Source: a virus
Strand: one strand, 5' to 3'
Length of the DNA: 64,000 nt
IMG/VR virus record: IMGVR_UViG_3300020385_000012
Span: 1-64,000 of that record
Every line of letters starts with the position of its first letter. The stretch's first letter is position 1. The translations under genes and the position numbers were made by a program. The notes beneath the pieces were generated by a model. It saw nothing but the letters and a program-made list of their open reading frames with translations. It made no database searches and was not told the DNA's origin. Below are positions 8,585 through 15,775 of the stretch, piece by piece.

Positions 8585-10133
8585 CTAATCGAATATTATT
8601 AATTACACAATCTGCAGAAAAAATAGTATTAACAACACTTACTGCATTTTTAAGAGCTGTTTTAGTCACAAGAACAGGATCAATAACACCTTCTTTAATC
8701 ATATCAACAACTTCTCCGTTGATTACATTTATTCCTTTACCTATGTGCCCAGATTCTTGATATTCTAAATTTGCATTTTCAAGTATAGTAGTGTATGGTG
8801 ATTTTATTGCTTCAAGCAAAATAGCTTCGCCATCACTTTCAGGTCTTATGTTATATGAAGCATCTAATAGTGCAACACCGCCGCCTGGAACAATACCTTC
8901 TTGCAATGCTGCTTTAGTAGCATATATTGCATCCTCAACTCTATCTTTCTTTTCTTTTAACTCAACTTTTGAATTAGCACCAACTTTTATAATAGCAACG
9001 TATCCATTTAACATTGCTAATCTTTGTTGTAGCTTTTTCTTAAAGTAAGGGTTCTTTTCTTCTTTTATTTTGTTTTCAACTTTTTCTATTCTTTCATTTA
9101 GAATAGGACCTTGATCCATTATAGTTAAGACAGTATTTTTATCGTCTGTAACAGACTTTATTGCTTGCCCTAATATATCAGGTTGAATTAAATCTAAATC
9201 ATCCCCTAACTCTTCGTTTATTACCTTTGCTCCGGTAAGAATCGCAAGATCTTCAGTTGTGTCCTGTTTAGTAGGCCCGAATCCAGGTAAGTCAATCACA
9301 TTGACTTTTATATTGCCTTTAACTTTATTTGCTAGCAATGCTGCTAATGGCTGCTGTTCTACGGTTGCTACAATAAGCAGACTTCTTTTTTCTTTGATTA
9401 CAAACTCTAGTACATTCTGAATTTTACGAATGTTGGGAATTGGAGAAGAAACTATCATTACGTACGGGTTATCTAGTTCAGCTTTTCCTTTATCCTTATC
9501 TGTTACAAAGTATGGCGATTTGAGTCCACAATCTATTTGTGTGCCTTCAACAAACTCAACGTTTGTTTTTTCGGTCTCAGACTCTTCCATAAGGACCACT
9601 CCGTCCTTACCCACTTTCGAATATGCTTGCGATATAATCTTTCCGAGGCTTTTATCGTTATTACAACTAATTGAACTTACATTTTCTAACATGTCTCCTT
9701 TAACGTCAACTGCCTTATCAGTAAGTTCTTTATTAACTTTTTCTAATCCCCTTTCTATCCCCTGCTTTATATCTCTTATATTGTTTTTGTCTTTTGCTTT
9801 ATTAGCTAAATTCAAAAGCGAATGAGCAAGGACGGTAGCTGTAGTAGTACCGTCACCTGCTTCTTTCACTGTGTTTTTGGCAGCCTCTTTTATAAGGGTT
9901 GCTCCCATATTTTCGACCGGGTCAATTAAGACTACGCTTTCCGCAACGGTTACTCCGTCTTTTGTTATCACCGGTCTTCCGAGAGCGTCCTCGTAAATTA
10001 CGCATTTACCAGAAGCGCCGAGGGTTGATTTAACTGCTTTAGTTAATTTATCAACACCTGCCATTATTTTTGTTCTAGCATCTGTTCCGAAGGACAGATC
10101 CTTTACTATCTCACTTGGGTTATTATATTCCAT
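8571..10133 (-). CDS. groEL: Chaperonin GroEL (Cpn60)
   Basis: A 520-residue group I chaperonin, shorter than typical cellular GroEL (about 540-548) because it ends in NNIRLDESN without the Gly-Gly-Met tail. Nucleotide-binding elements are intact: STLGASGK near 36-43, DGVTVAE around 59-65, GDGTTTATVLA at 93-103, and GIVPGGGVALL near 412-422. The apical region is complete in length. It is encoded with GroES in the order groEL-groES, the reverse of the usual host order. Likely role: folding of capsid or tail proteins late in infection. Phages with both subunits are uncommon; most with chaperonin genes carry only one. Confidence 0.95.
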   Translation of the reverse strand: MEYNNPSEIVKDLSFGTDARTKIMAGVDKLTKAVKSTLGASGKCVIYEDALGRPVITKDGVTVAESVVLIDPVENMGATLIKEAAKNTVKEAGDGTTTATVLAHSLLNLANKAKDKNNIRDIKQGIERGLEKVNKELTDKAVDVKGDMLENVSSISCNNDKSLGKIISQAYSKVGKDGVVLMEESETEKTNVEFVEGTQIDCGLKSPYFVTDKDKGKAELDNPYVMIVSSPIPNIRKIQNVLEFVIKEKRSLLIVATVEQQPLAALLANKVKGNIKVNVIDLPGFGPTKQDTTEDLAILTGAKVINEELGDDLDLIQPDILGQAIKSVTDDKNTVLTIMDQGPILNERIEKVENKIKEEKNPYFKKKLQQRLAMLNGYVAIIKVGANSKVELKEKKDRVEDAIYATKAALQEGIVPGGGVALLDASYNIRPESDGEAILLEAIKSPYTTILENANLEYQESGHIGKGINVINGEVVDMIKEGVIDPVLVTKTALKNAVSVVNTIFSADCVINNIRLDESN

Positions 10134-10159
10134 TTAATTAAATTTTTTAGTATAAGTGG

Positions 10160-10456
10160 TTATTTGAAGGTTTTTACTACTTTAGGTCCTTTTAAAAACT
10201 CTAGCTTTTTTGTATAATGAGATATACTCCCATCAATTGCAGCCTCGCAGCTTTCTAAAGTTTCACGCCTGGTTACATCGATCCATTTTTCTTCATTGTT
10301 TAGATCTTTGTATTCGGCCTGGAAAAATCCATTAGGTAGTTGAACAATACGCCAGTTTTCTTTCTTAGCGATGTGCTCCCAAAGAGTTCTGGTTTCTTCG
10401 GATATTCCTTGGGTACTGTTGTTCCCCCAGGAATAGGTTTTGTAAAAATAAGTCAT
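10160..10456 (-). CDS. Unrecognised late protein (98 aa)
   Basis: A 98-residue soluble protein (MTYFYKTYSWGNNST, then ENWRIVQLPNGFFQAEYKD, WIDVTRRETLESCEAAIDG and a Lys-rich end). The Trp/Tyr/Phe pattern with alternating beta strands suggests a small alpha/beta fold. It lies between the tail protein and groEL on the same strand with short gaps. I do not recognise a family. Confidence 0.6.
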   Translation of the reverse strand: MTYFYKTYSWGNNSTQGISEETRTLWEHIAKKENWRIVQLPNGFFQAEYKDLNNEEKWIDVTRRETLESCEAAIDGSISHYTKKLEFLKGPKVVKTFK

Positions 10457-10501
10457 TGGTTTTGGTCTTATGTTACTATAATTACGTAATTGTCAGGTGT
10501 T

Positions 10502-12832
10502 TTAACTTGGCTTGGAGGTTATACCGTAGTAACCCCATTGTTGACCTGGACTTGAATCAGATATATCTCCGCCTGTAGCGGATAATTGCATGACAGAAGA
10601 TTGTGCTACTGATGGTAAACCTCCACTTCCGTTTGTATACGAATTAAAACTAAAAGAATCAGAACTGTAGTCAGTGTATGTATTTAAAGCAGTCCCAGAA
10701 GACATTGTTGCAGATGTTATTGTGAAACCACTACCCAAAGCCCCTGTAGATATATCCCCATCACTTGTCCTAATTTTAAAATAGTCATGTCCTGCATTTA
10801 TGCCTATATCCATGTCAAATGAAAATCCTGCATAGAGATAATCTCCCTGCACATATAAACTAGATATACCCTTACATTTTGCATATCCCGGCCAATTTCC
10901 ATCTGTAGAGCCATTTATATTAATTCTTTTTATCCATTGAAGTGTACCGCTGGAGTTAAATTTTGCAATAGCAATTCTAAAGTCATTAGTATCGGTACCC
11001 ACTAAACTATCTCCCCCTGCATAATCTTTTTGATCCATATGCCCACTATCATAAAATATATCGTTTGGGACAAAATTAGTTTTTCTAAATTCTTGTTGGG
11101 TTGCTACATATACATTATTACTACCATCTAAGGCTATTTGTTTCCAAACGTAAGATTCTGAATCTTCCCCTGTTGCAAACAAATTTAATTTATATATTTT
11201 TTTCCAAGTTAAACTAGAGCCATTTGTTTTTAGTACAAATGCTTTGTATTGTGATGTTCCTGCCGAAGTTCCAGTTATTCCGCAAATGTAAGAATCGCTT
11301 CCATTAACAGCAACCCCTTGGGCAACAGTATGGTCATCACCGAAAATTAAATGTTTAGAATAAACTAAACTGGGGCTTGTAATCAAAGCAGCACCTCTGT
11401 TTTTATTTTCACTACTTATTGATGTGGTAACATTCCCTACGGCTACTACATTTGTAGAATTAGCTGCAACATCTCTAAAGGCAGTATATGGTGTTGATGA
11501 AGAATTTATAGTCCAAACTTTTGCACTACTATTACTCCAAACATTAGAGGATGTTGCGTTAGCTGCTGTTTGTGAACTAAATTGTATTCTGTACAAAAAA
11601 GGGTGGTATTTTTTAGTTGTGTATCTAGCGTAGTCGTCAAAAACTTGTCCAGCTATATAACAATTAGATACACTGTTTGCGTATGCGCTAGCTACGGATG
11701 GTTTTGCGTACCTAGAAGTGAACTTTAAAGGTTGTGTTTGTAAAGAGTTTTTTTCGAATTTTTTTGTAAAATGTTCAAATAAAAATAATTGCGGGTGATA
11801 TACACTGCTTTTTGTTTGCAATGCATTTTTAACTGCCCCAAATCTAAAATGGTCCAAAAAATTATTCGTATATATATCTGCTGGTTTTGTATCTACCCAA
11901 AATATATGAGTAGGGGTAGCTGGGACATCAATCCAGCACATGTCCGATATTATGTTATCCGTACTTTCATTCCAATTCCAAACCGTGGCTATTTGTTTAG
12001 CAGGTGCGTAAACACCACTTAAACCTGTTTCGCTGGAACTAAATATACCCGCTGTACCGTATTTATCTGTTAAACCTATTGCTGGCTTGTGATTGTTATC
12101 ATCTGAATTATATAACCCTCCGCCTGTATAAACGTACTCTTGTGTATCAACAATTAAAGAGTGATCGCCAACACCGTTGTATTTTAAATTAAATCTATAA
12201 TATTTGTCGGTCAATGAATCTCCTCTAGCTTTTAAATAACTTCCGGATGTTTCATATTTTCTTACATGCTCAAAAGTAGAGCTATACGGTTGATATGGAT
12301 CTACGTTTAATGTAAATGCTTCATTTGTTGTACTATTTGGATCGCTACTCGATCCGCAATTTTGTATACCGTACCAAGAGCTGCCTGTCCAATATCTTTT
12401 TTCAGTCCCGTTAGAATACCATCCAGCTGCTCGATTAGTTGTTAACGACGTATTAGAATGTATATCTAATGCAGACTTAACCGGATCAGTTTTATAAAAA
12501 TCTTGGAACCAATCGCAATAAACTGTAACATTGCTCGCGGTGCATACAGCAGATGTCGAGGAGCTGTACTTTAATGTGTAACTAACATATGAAGGGTTAG
12601 AACTGTAATCGTGGTCGTATTCATAGAATTCACCCATGCCGTGTTCTGCAACCCCATTTGGTTTGTGGAAGCTTGATGTATTAACCGCGTCAAAACCCCC
12701 ATCTGCTGCGTGGGTTGATAAATTTTTTAAACTTACACTGGTAGGTTGAGTGCTTGTACTGTCGTAGTTATCATGTACAAATTCTTTAGCAATCTTTCCT
12801 AAATGCAATGGTCCATCTTCAGGTACTCCCAT
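10502..12832 (-). CDS. Virion tail protein, probably receptor-binding, with beta-propeller-like repeats
   Basis: A 776-residue protein. Its N-terminus (MGVPEDGPLHLGKIAKEF, then SVSLKNLSTHAADGGFDA) matches the anchoring start I recall from marine podophage fibre proteins. The middle is Ser/Tyr/Asn/Thr-rich. From about residue 390 on there are repeated segments such as NCYIAGQVFDD, NVVAVGNVTT, DSYICGITGTSAG, NNVYVATQQ, followed by SSGTLQWIKRI, the layout of SBBP/kelch-like propeller blades. Blades of this kind often bind glycans. Likely an adhesin at the tail tip. It follows the 76-residue basic gene by 3 bases, at the head of the left late block. Confidence 0.7.
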   Translation of the reverse strand: MGVPEDGPLHLGKIAKEFVHDNYDSTSTQPTSVSLKNLSTHAADGGFDAVNTSSFHKPNGVAEHGMGEFYEYDHDYSSNPSYVSYTLKYSSSTSAVCTASNVTVYCDWFQDFYKTDPVKSALDIHSNTSLTTNRAAGWYSNGTEKRYWTGSSWYGIQNCGSSSDPNSTTNEAFTLNVDPYQPYSSTFEHVRKYETSGSYLKARGDSLTDKYYRFNLKYNGVGDHSLIVDTQEYVYTGGGLYNSDDNNHKPAIGLTDKYGTAGIFSSSETGLSGVYAPAKQIATVWNWNESTDNIISDMCWIDVPATPTHIFWVDTKPADIYTNNFLDHFRFGAVKNALQTKSSVYHPQLFLFEHFTKKFEKNSLQTQPLKFTSRYAKPSVASAYANSVSNCYIAGQVFDDYARYTTKKYHPFLYRIQFSSQTAANATSSNVWSNSSAKVWTINSSSTPYTAFRDVAANSTNVVAVGNVTTSISSENKNRGAALITSPSLVYSKHLIFGDDHTVAQGVAVNGSDSYICGITGTSAGTSQYKAFVLKTNGSSLTWKKIYKLNLFATGEDSESYVWKQIALDGSNNVYVATQQEFRKTNFVPNDIFYDSGHMDQKDYAGGDSLVGTDTNDFRIAIAKFNSSGTLQWIKRININGSTDGNWPGYAKCKGISSLYVQGDYLYAGFSFDMDIGINAGHDYFKIRTSDGDISTGALGSGFTITSATMSSGTALNTYTDYSSDSFSFNSYTNGSGGLPSVAQSSVMQLSATGGDISDSSPGQQWGYYGITSKPS

Positions 12833-12835
12833 AAT

Positions 12836-13066
12836 CTATTCTTTTTTAGTTCCATTACCAAAGTTACCCCTGTTGTTCTTTACAGAAGTAAACCTCTTTG
12901 TTCTGTGATCGTAGTCTTTGCCCTTTAGATTAACGCCACGTTTCTTTGCTGCCTTACGCTTTTTTTGATTCTCAGCCTTCATCTTTCTTCTTCTAGGTGT
13001 CATCGCAACTTTCTTATCTCTTGCTTTCTTAGCAGCTTTTGCTTTCTTACTTAGTTTTTGTGCCAT
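12836..13066 (-). CDS. Small basic protein, first gene of the left late block
   Basis: A 76-residue Lys/Arg-rich protein (MAQKLSKKAKAAKKARDKK, then TPRRRKMKAENQKKRKAAKK) with a less charged end, KGKDYDHRTKRFTSVKNNRG followed by NFGNGTKKE. The tail end recurs, from memory, in basic proteins preceding fibre genes of marine phages. It is the gene closest to the divergent region, so late leftward transcription must start just upstream. Could condense DNA or bind nucleic acid; this is inferred from charge. Confidence 0.65.
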   Translation of the reverse strand: MAQKLSKKAKAAKKARDKKVAMTPRRRKMKAENQKKRKAAKKRGVNLKGKDYDHRTKRFTSVKNNRGNFGNGTKKE

Positions 13067-13147
13067 ACGTATAATATCACTTGTTATACCTAATTATTAA
13101 TAACGTGACGTTAGGTAGCTACTTATATACCTTTACAGGCTAATGTC

Positions 13148-13192
13148 GTATAGGGGAGTAATGGGTTACACCACCGTATTACCCTTGTATAC
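13148..13192. other. Long imperfect hairpin in the divergent region
   Basis: GTATA (13148-13152) pairs with TATAC (13188-13192); GGG plus GTAAT (13154-13162, with a bulged A) pairs with ATTACCC (13178-13184). Neither flank carries a T tract, so it is not a classical terminator. Could be an origin structure or transcript leader element. Confidence 0.5.
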
Positions 13193-13266
13193 CTTATAAT
13201 AAAATCAACTTATTTTACCCCACCCCCCTACCTTTTTAAAATTTTCTTATAAAGTTTTTACCTTTT

Positions 13267-13298
13267 ACAAAGTTACTACGTAGTTATATAGATATTAT
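13267..13298 (+). promoter_or_regulatory. Early promoter element, copy 1 (most divergent)
   Basis: Box one ACAAAGTTACTACG at 13267 and box two AGATATTAT at 13290-13298, with the same 23-base offset as the six other copies. It differs most from the consensus ACAAACTAAAYACGAAC / GGATAATAT but keeps the downstream AAGTG. It precedes the gene at 13335 by 36 bases. Confidence 0.65.
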
Positions 13299-13334
13299 AA
13301 GTGTAAGTAAGTATAACAATTAAAATTAAATAAA

Positions 13335-13652
13335 ATGAGTAAATTAAATGAGACTTTAAGTAAACTAAGTAAAGAAGAATTAAGAGAAATCTTTCCACCA
13401 ATTCACAGAAACAATTTTGTAGTAAGAAAGAGTTGGTTAGGTAGAAATCAAATCATTACCTTTATCAATAACAAACATGAACAAGTCACCTACAATCACG
13501 ACGAAGTATTAAAAGTAATGTTACCTAAACTAAACATTTTACCATGCTGGATTAAGCGAGGTTATTGGTCTCAGTCTACCGACATGCCAAGTAATGTTAG
13601 AAGTAAAGTAATTGAAAGAATTAATCTACTAGAAAACAGTGACAATAGCTAG
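13335..13652 (+). CDS. Unrecognised early protein (105 aa)
   Basis: First rightward gene after the divergent region. The product is a soluble, basic 105-residue protein with a helical start (LNETLSKLSKEELREIF), an aromatic basic middle (NFVVRKSWLGRNQIITF) and a Trp-rich segment (PCWIKRGYWSQSTDMPS). No family recognised. As the first promoter-proximal gene it is a candidate for a host-takeover protein, by position only. Confidence 0.65.
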   Translation: MSKLNETLSKLSKEELREIFPPIHRNNFVVRKSWLGRNQIITFINNKHEQVTYNHDEVLKVMLPKLNILPCWIKRGYWSQSTDMPSNVRSKVIERINLLENSDNS

Positions 13653-13670
13653 TTACTAATTAACCTTAAG

Positions 13671-13705
13671 TACCTTATGTCACACTTTTTGCGGTGAGTG
13701 AGGTA
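13671..13705 (+). terminator. Hairpin after the first early gene
   Basis: TACCT (13671-13675) pairs with AGGTA (13701-13705), with an inner TCAC/GTGA pairing around a T-rich loop. No T run follows, so termination activity is doubtful. It lies in the 179-base gap between 13652 and 13832, which otherwise holds only promoter copy 2. Confidence 0.35.
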
Positions 13706-13773
13706 CAGGGTTACAACTGTAAACAATTTTACAATAGTAAACAAATAACCTACTTTGCAAATGCTATACAACT

Positions 13774-13805
13774 ACAAAGTAAATACGAAGTGAAATGGAT
13801 AATAT
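13774..13805 (+). promoter_or_regulatory. Early promoter element, copy 2
   Basis: ACAAAGTAAATACGAAG at 13774 and GGATAATAT at 13797-13805, offset 23 bases. AAGTG follows as in copy 1. It lies 26 bases upstream of the 43-residue gene at 13832. Confidence 0.8.
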
Positions 13806-13831
13806 AAGTGTAATAAATAAATAATAATAAA

Positions 13832-13963
13832 ATGAAATTAAATAAAATATATAAAGAAATCAACGAAATAGGTACTTATACTAAACCTAATGAAATTCAA
13901 AGAAAAAGATTAGTAGAGTTAATTGCAATGATACCAATTTCTAAATACGATAGAGTAAGATAA
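13832..13963 (+). CDS. Small early protein (43 aa)
   Basis: A 43-residue ORF, ATG 13832 to TAA 13961-13963, opening MKLNKIYKEINEIGTY and ending AMIPISKYDRVR. It sits just after promoter copy 2 and is followed after one base by the next small gene, a packing that supports expression. Charged and helical; function unknown. Confidence 0.55.
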   Translation: MKLNKIYKEINEIGTYTKPNEIQRKRLVELIAMIPISKYDRVR

Positions 13964-13964
13964 T

Positions 13965-14108
13965 ATGAAAAAAATACTATACACCTACGACGAAAATAAG
14001 TTAGAAACATTAACTAAAAAAATGTTTGGCGAACAATATACTTTCAGTAAAATGAGTGAAAGAGAAAAAGGTATGATAAAAAACGAATACAATGATATAT
14101 ACAGATAA
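13965..14108 (+). CDS. Small early protein (47 aa)
   Basis: A 47-residue ORF, ATG 13965 to TAA 14106-14108, opening MKKILYTYDENKLETLTKK and ending EKGMIKNEYNDIYR. Highly charged. The start follows the preceding stop within TAATATG and the end overlaps the next ORF by 17 bases in another frame. Unknown function. Confidence 0.5.
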   Translation: MKKILYTYDENKLETLTKKMFGEQYTFSKMSEREKGMIKNEYNDIYR

Positions 14109-14223
14109 ACTAGGTAACGATATGACTTGGGCAATTTTAAAGCAAATGTCCGGTGAATTAACTAGGTGGGATATAATTGGAATAATTGAAACTCACAAAC
14201 TAAACACGAACACTAACGGATAA
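14092..14223 (+). CDS. Small early protein (43 aa)
   Basis: A 43-residue ORF, ATG 14092 to TAA 14221-14223, opening MIYTDKLGNDMTWAILKQM and including TRWDIIGIIETHKL. Its last codons are formed by promoter copy 3 (CTAAACACGAAC and GGATAA), so the coding end and the promoter are superimposed. Function unknown; coding status moderately supported by packing only. Confidence 0.45.
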   Translation: MIYTDKLGNDMTWAILKQMSGELTRWDIIGIIETHKLNTNTNG

Positions 14224-14226
14224 TAT
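14195..14226 (+). promoter_or_regulatory. Early promoter element, copy 3
   Basis: ACAAACTAAACACGAAC at 14195 and GGATAATAT at 14218-14226, offset 23 bases. The ATG of the next gene (14235) begins only 8 bases past box two, so the transcript would be leaderless or nearly so. Confidence 0.85.
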
Positions 14227-14234
14227 AATTGAAT

Positions 14235-14375
14235 ATGGAAACAACATTTGAAAGTTTAATGGAAGAAATAGGATTTCACCTAACACAATACGACAAAGAA
14301 AATATAGACAAAGATGATTTAATCAATGCTATACAACAGGTACACGAATTTTATAATACCACAATAACAATATGA
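14235..14375 (+). CDS. Small acidic early protein (46 aa)
   Basis: A 46-residue acidic ORF, ATG 14235 to TGA 14373-14375 (METTFESLMEEIGFH, then DKENIDKDDLINAIQQVHEF). It is read directly from promoter copy 3 and joined to the next gene by an ATGA overlap. Helical, unknown function; small acidic early proteins of phages often bind host enzymes, which is only a general analogy here. Confidence 0.6.
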   Translation: METTFESLMEEIGFHLTQYDKENIDKDDLINAIQQVHEFYNTTITI

Positions 14376-14629
14376 AAAAAAATAAGCAATACTATGTATG
14401 TAAGTCGATGAAGGAACTTCTCGCATTCACCAAAGCAAAGAGAAAACAAAGAGCTCACCAACACTATGAAATGGCAAAAGCATATGGTCCTTGTAGTGGA
14501 ATGGGTAACAGAAGATACAAAGTAAAGCAAAAATCCACGTTTCTAAAAGGTAAATCATATGCTTATAAAGGTAGATGGAATTACTACGCGGTGGATCCAA
14601 ATGGACATTACAAACTAAATACGAACTAA
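14372..14629 (+). CDS. Small basic early protein (85 aa)
   Basis: An 85-residue Lys/Tyr-rich protein (KQYYVCKSMKELLAFTKAKR, then HQHYEMAKAYGPCSGMGNRR and a Tyr-rich end). Translationally coupled to the preceding acidic gene by ATGA. Its stop codon is the TAA inside promoter copy 4. Could bind nucleic acid; no family recognised. Confidence 0.65.
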   Translation: MKKNKQYYVCKSMKELLAFTKAKRKQRAHQHYEMAKAYGPCSGMGNRRYKVKQKSTFLKGKSYAYKGRWNYYAVDPNGHYKLNTN

Positions 14630-14641
14630 ATCGGATAATAT
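14610..14641 (+). promoter_or_regulatory. Early promoter element, copy 4
   Basis: ACAAACTAAATACGAAC at 14610 and GGATAATAT at 14633-14641, offset 23 bases. Box one supplies codons and the stop of the upstream gene. It faces the membrane-protein gene starting 15 bases downstream. Confidence 0.85.
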
Positions 14642-14656
14642 AATAAATTAATAACT

Positions 14657-14839
14657 ATGATAAAAGCAATATTCTTTTCAAAAATGAGTGACTACAAAGT
14701 GGTCGACGTAATACTAAAAATAGTTCTTGCAGGATTATTTATAATGTGGGTGCTAGGTATGGCCCAATTGCTATACCACCTTGTAACTGACCCATCATCA
14801 ATTGAAAATGCAACCTTTGGAATCTTTGACACACTATAA
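14657..14839 (+). CDS. Small early membrane protein (60 aa)
   Basis: A 60-residue protein with one clear transmembrane helix: VILKIVLAGLFIMWVLGMAQ around residues 18-37, followed by LLYHLVTD. It is read from promoter copy 4. An early single-pass membrane protein could act in superinfection exclusion or membrane takeover; nothing in the sequence proves this. Confidence 0.65.
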   Translation: MIKAIFFSKMSDYKVVDVILKIVLAGLFIMWVLGMAQLLYHLVTDPSSIENATFGIFDTL

Positions 14840-14840
14840 T

Positions 14841-15053
14841 ATGGAATTTAAAGACTACCCTCAACACTTAATTGACGCTAAACTACAAGAATGTCTTGAC
14901 TACGAAGCGAAATACGGTAAAATACCACAAGTAACTGCTGTAAAAAATTGGTGTAAAAGCTATGAATACCGTAAAAACGAGTGGGAATGGAGACAAAATG
15001 TTGCGAAAAGTATAAAACCTAATGTAAACTATTTAAAACCTTATTATGAGTAA
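14841..15053 (+). CDS. Small early protein (70 aa)
   Basis: A 70-residue protein. The start at 14841 is chosen over an upstream ATG at 14802 because it follows the previous stop by one base and avoids a 38-base overlap. It opens MEFKDYPQHLIDAKLQECL and has GKIPQVTAVKNWCKSYEYRK. Helical and charged; no family recognised. Its end overlaps the next start (ATGAGTAAAATG). Confidence 0.6.
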   Translation: MEFKDYPQHLIDAKLQECLDYEAKYGKIPQVTAVKNWCKSYEYRKNEWEWRQNVAKSIKPNVNYLKPYYE

Positions 15054-15261
15054 AATGAAAATTATGGAAGAAGTTGCCGACGTGCAGGTAACTTACATTA
15101 TAGAAACATTGTATGACTCTATTGCATGGGCAATGGACGGAATTGAAGAGTTTGAAAAATTAGACGACGAAGCATTTAACACGGTGCACAGTGCTATACA
15201 AACCTTGACTATCGAGAAACTTCACGCTGGATATGTACCTGCGGAAGATTATACAAACTAA
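15046..15261 (+). CDS. Small acidic early protein (71 aa)
   Basis: A 71-residue acidic helical protein (MKIMEEVADVQVTYIIETL, then MDGIEEFEKLDDEAFNTV). Overlaps the preceding gene by 8 bases. A second possible start lies at 15055. Its stop is the TAA inside promoter copy 5. Function unknown. Confidence 0.6.
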   Translation: MSKMKIMEEVADVQVTYIIETLYDSIAWAMDGIEEFEKLDDEAFNTVHSAIQTLTIEKLHAGYVPAEDYTN

Positions 15262-15284
15262 ATACGAACTCAATTGGATAATAT
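15253..15284 (+). promoter_or_regulatory. Early promoter element, copy 5
   Basis: ACAAACTAAATACGAAC at 15253 and GGATAATAT at 15276-15284, offset 23 bases. The sequence continues ATTTG, giving TATATTTG, a match to the Bacteroidota -7 pattern TAnnTTTG. The next ATG (15291) is 6 bases past box two, so a leaderless mRNA is expected. Confidence 0.88.
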
Positions 15285-15290
15285 ATTTGT

Positions 15291-15482
15291 ATGAAAAAAT
15301 GTAAATGTAAAAATATAATACCAATCGGAAGAGTAAAACTAGGCTACAATACCTGTATTAATTGCAGTACAACTCAACAATACAGTTACGTACCTATAAT
15401 TGCAAACAAACAAGTACTTGAGGTGCAAATTGTATCTCAAGAAGTAAGTGCTGCGGTGCATAAATCGTGGCGTAGAAAGTGA
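15291..15482 (+). CDS. Small Cys-rich protein, possible zinc ribbon (63 aa)
   Basis: A 63-residue protein with MKKCKCKNIIPIGRVKLGY followed by NTCINCSTT: a C-x-C near the start and a C-x-x-C at about residues 22-25, spaced like a short zinc ribbon. The rest (QVLEVQIVSQEVSAAVHKSW) is beta/helix with a basic end. It is the sole gene between promoter copy 5 and the structured RNA/tRNA segment. Metal binding is inferred from the four cysteines. Confidence 0.6.
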   Translation: MKKCKCKNIIPIGRVKLGYNTCINCSTTQQYSYVPIIANKQVLEVQIVSQEVSAAVHKSWRRK

Positions 15483-15499
15483 GAAATAGGAGACAATAT

Positions 15500-15571
15500 A
15501 TGTATGTGGTGCCGACTATCGACGGATATAAGCGAGCGTACGGAAGTGTATTACATATTGCGTCACACTAA
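15500..15571 (+). CDS. Possible 23-residue peptide upstream of the structured RNA
   Basis: An ATG at 15500 follows AGGAG at 15488-15492, one of the few good Shine-Dalgarno-like matches in the window, and reads 23 codons to TAA 15569-15571 (MYVVPTIDGYKRAYGS and onward). It may be a leader peptide or chance. No similarity evidence. Confidence 0.22.
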   Translation: MYVVPTIDGYKRAYGSVLHIASH

Positions 15572-15577
15572 CTCACT

Positions 15578-15696
15578 TGAGAGGTGGCGGCCTACTGGTC
15601 ACGTTAGGTAGATCGGTACATTGTACCAGTACGAAACAGAAAGTGTGGATAAATGACAATACTAGTTAACTACCAGTCCACAACTTCTACCTCTCA
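15578..15696 (+). ncRNA. Candidate structured RNA directly upstream of the tRNA
   Basis: A perfect 8-base closing pair, TGAGAGGT (15578-15585) with ACCTCTCA (15689-15696), encloses two further inverted repeats: TACTGGT (15593-15599) with ACCAGTA, and AGTGTGGA with TCCACA(A)CT just before the closing strand, plus a palindromic TAGTTAACTA. Together they predict a multi-branched RNA of about 119 bases that ends three bases before the tRNA. There is no convincing protein in the segment. It could be an independent small RNA or a tRNA-precursor element. I do not recognise an RNA family. Confidence 0.45.
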
Positions 15697-15699
15697 TAA

Positions 15700-15772
<73 letters not shown>

Positions 15773-15775
15773 CTA

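Larger units (their letters stand above)
13067..13334. promoter_or_regulatory. Divergent intergenic region between late and early units; origin candidate
   Basis: This 268-base stretch separates all leftward genes from all rightward genes. It contains a large imperfect hairpin (13148-13192), a C-rich patch around 13215-13235, a run of A/T-rich sequence, and one promoter element facing right (13267-13298). An 11-base word ACGTTAGGTAG at 13108-13118 recurs at 15601-15611 in the structured RNA candidate. No copy of the promoter element faces left here, so the late promoter must differ. The position and secondary structure suit a replication origin, but no iteron set is visible. Confidence 0.5.
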
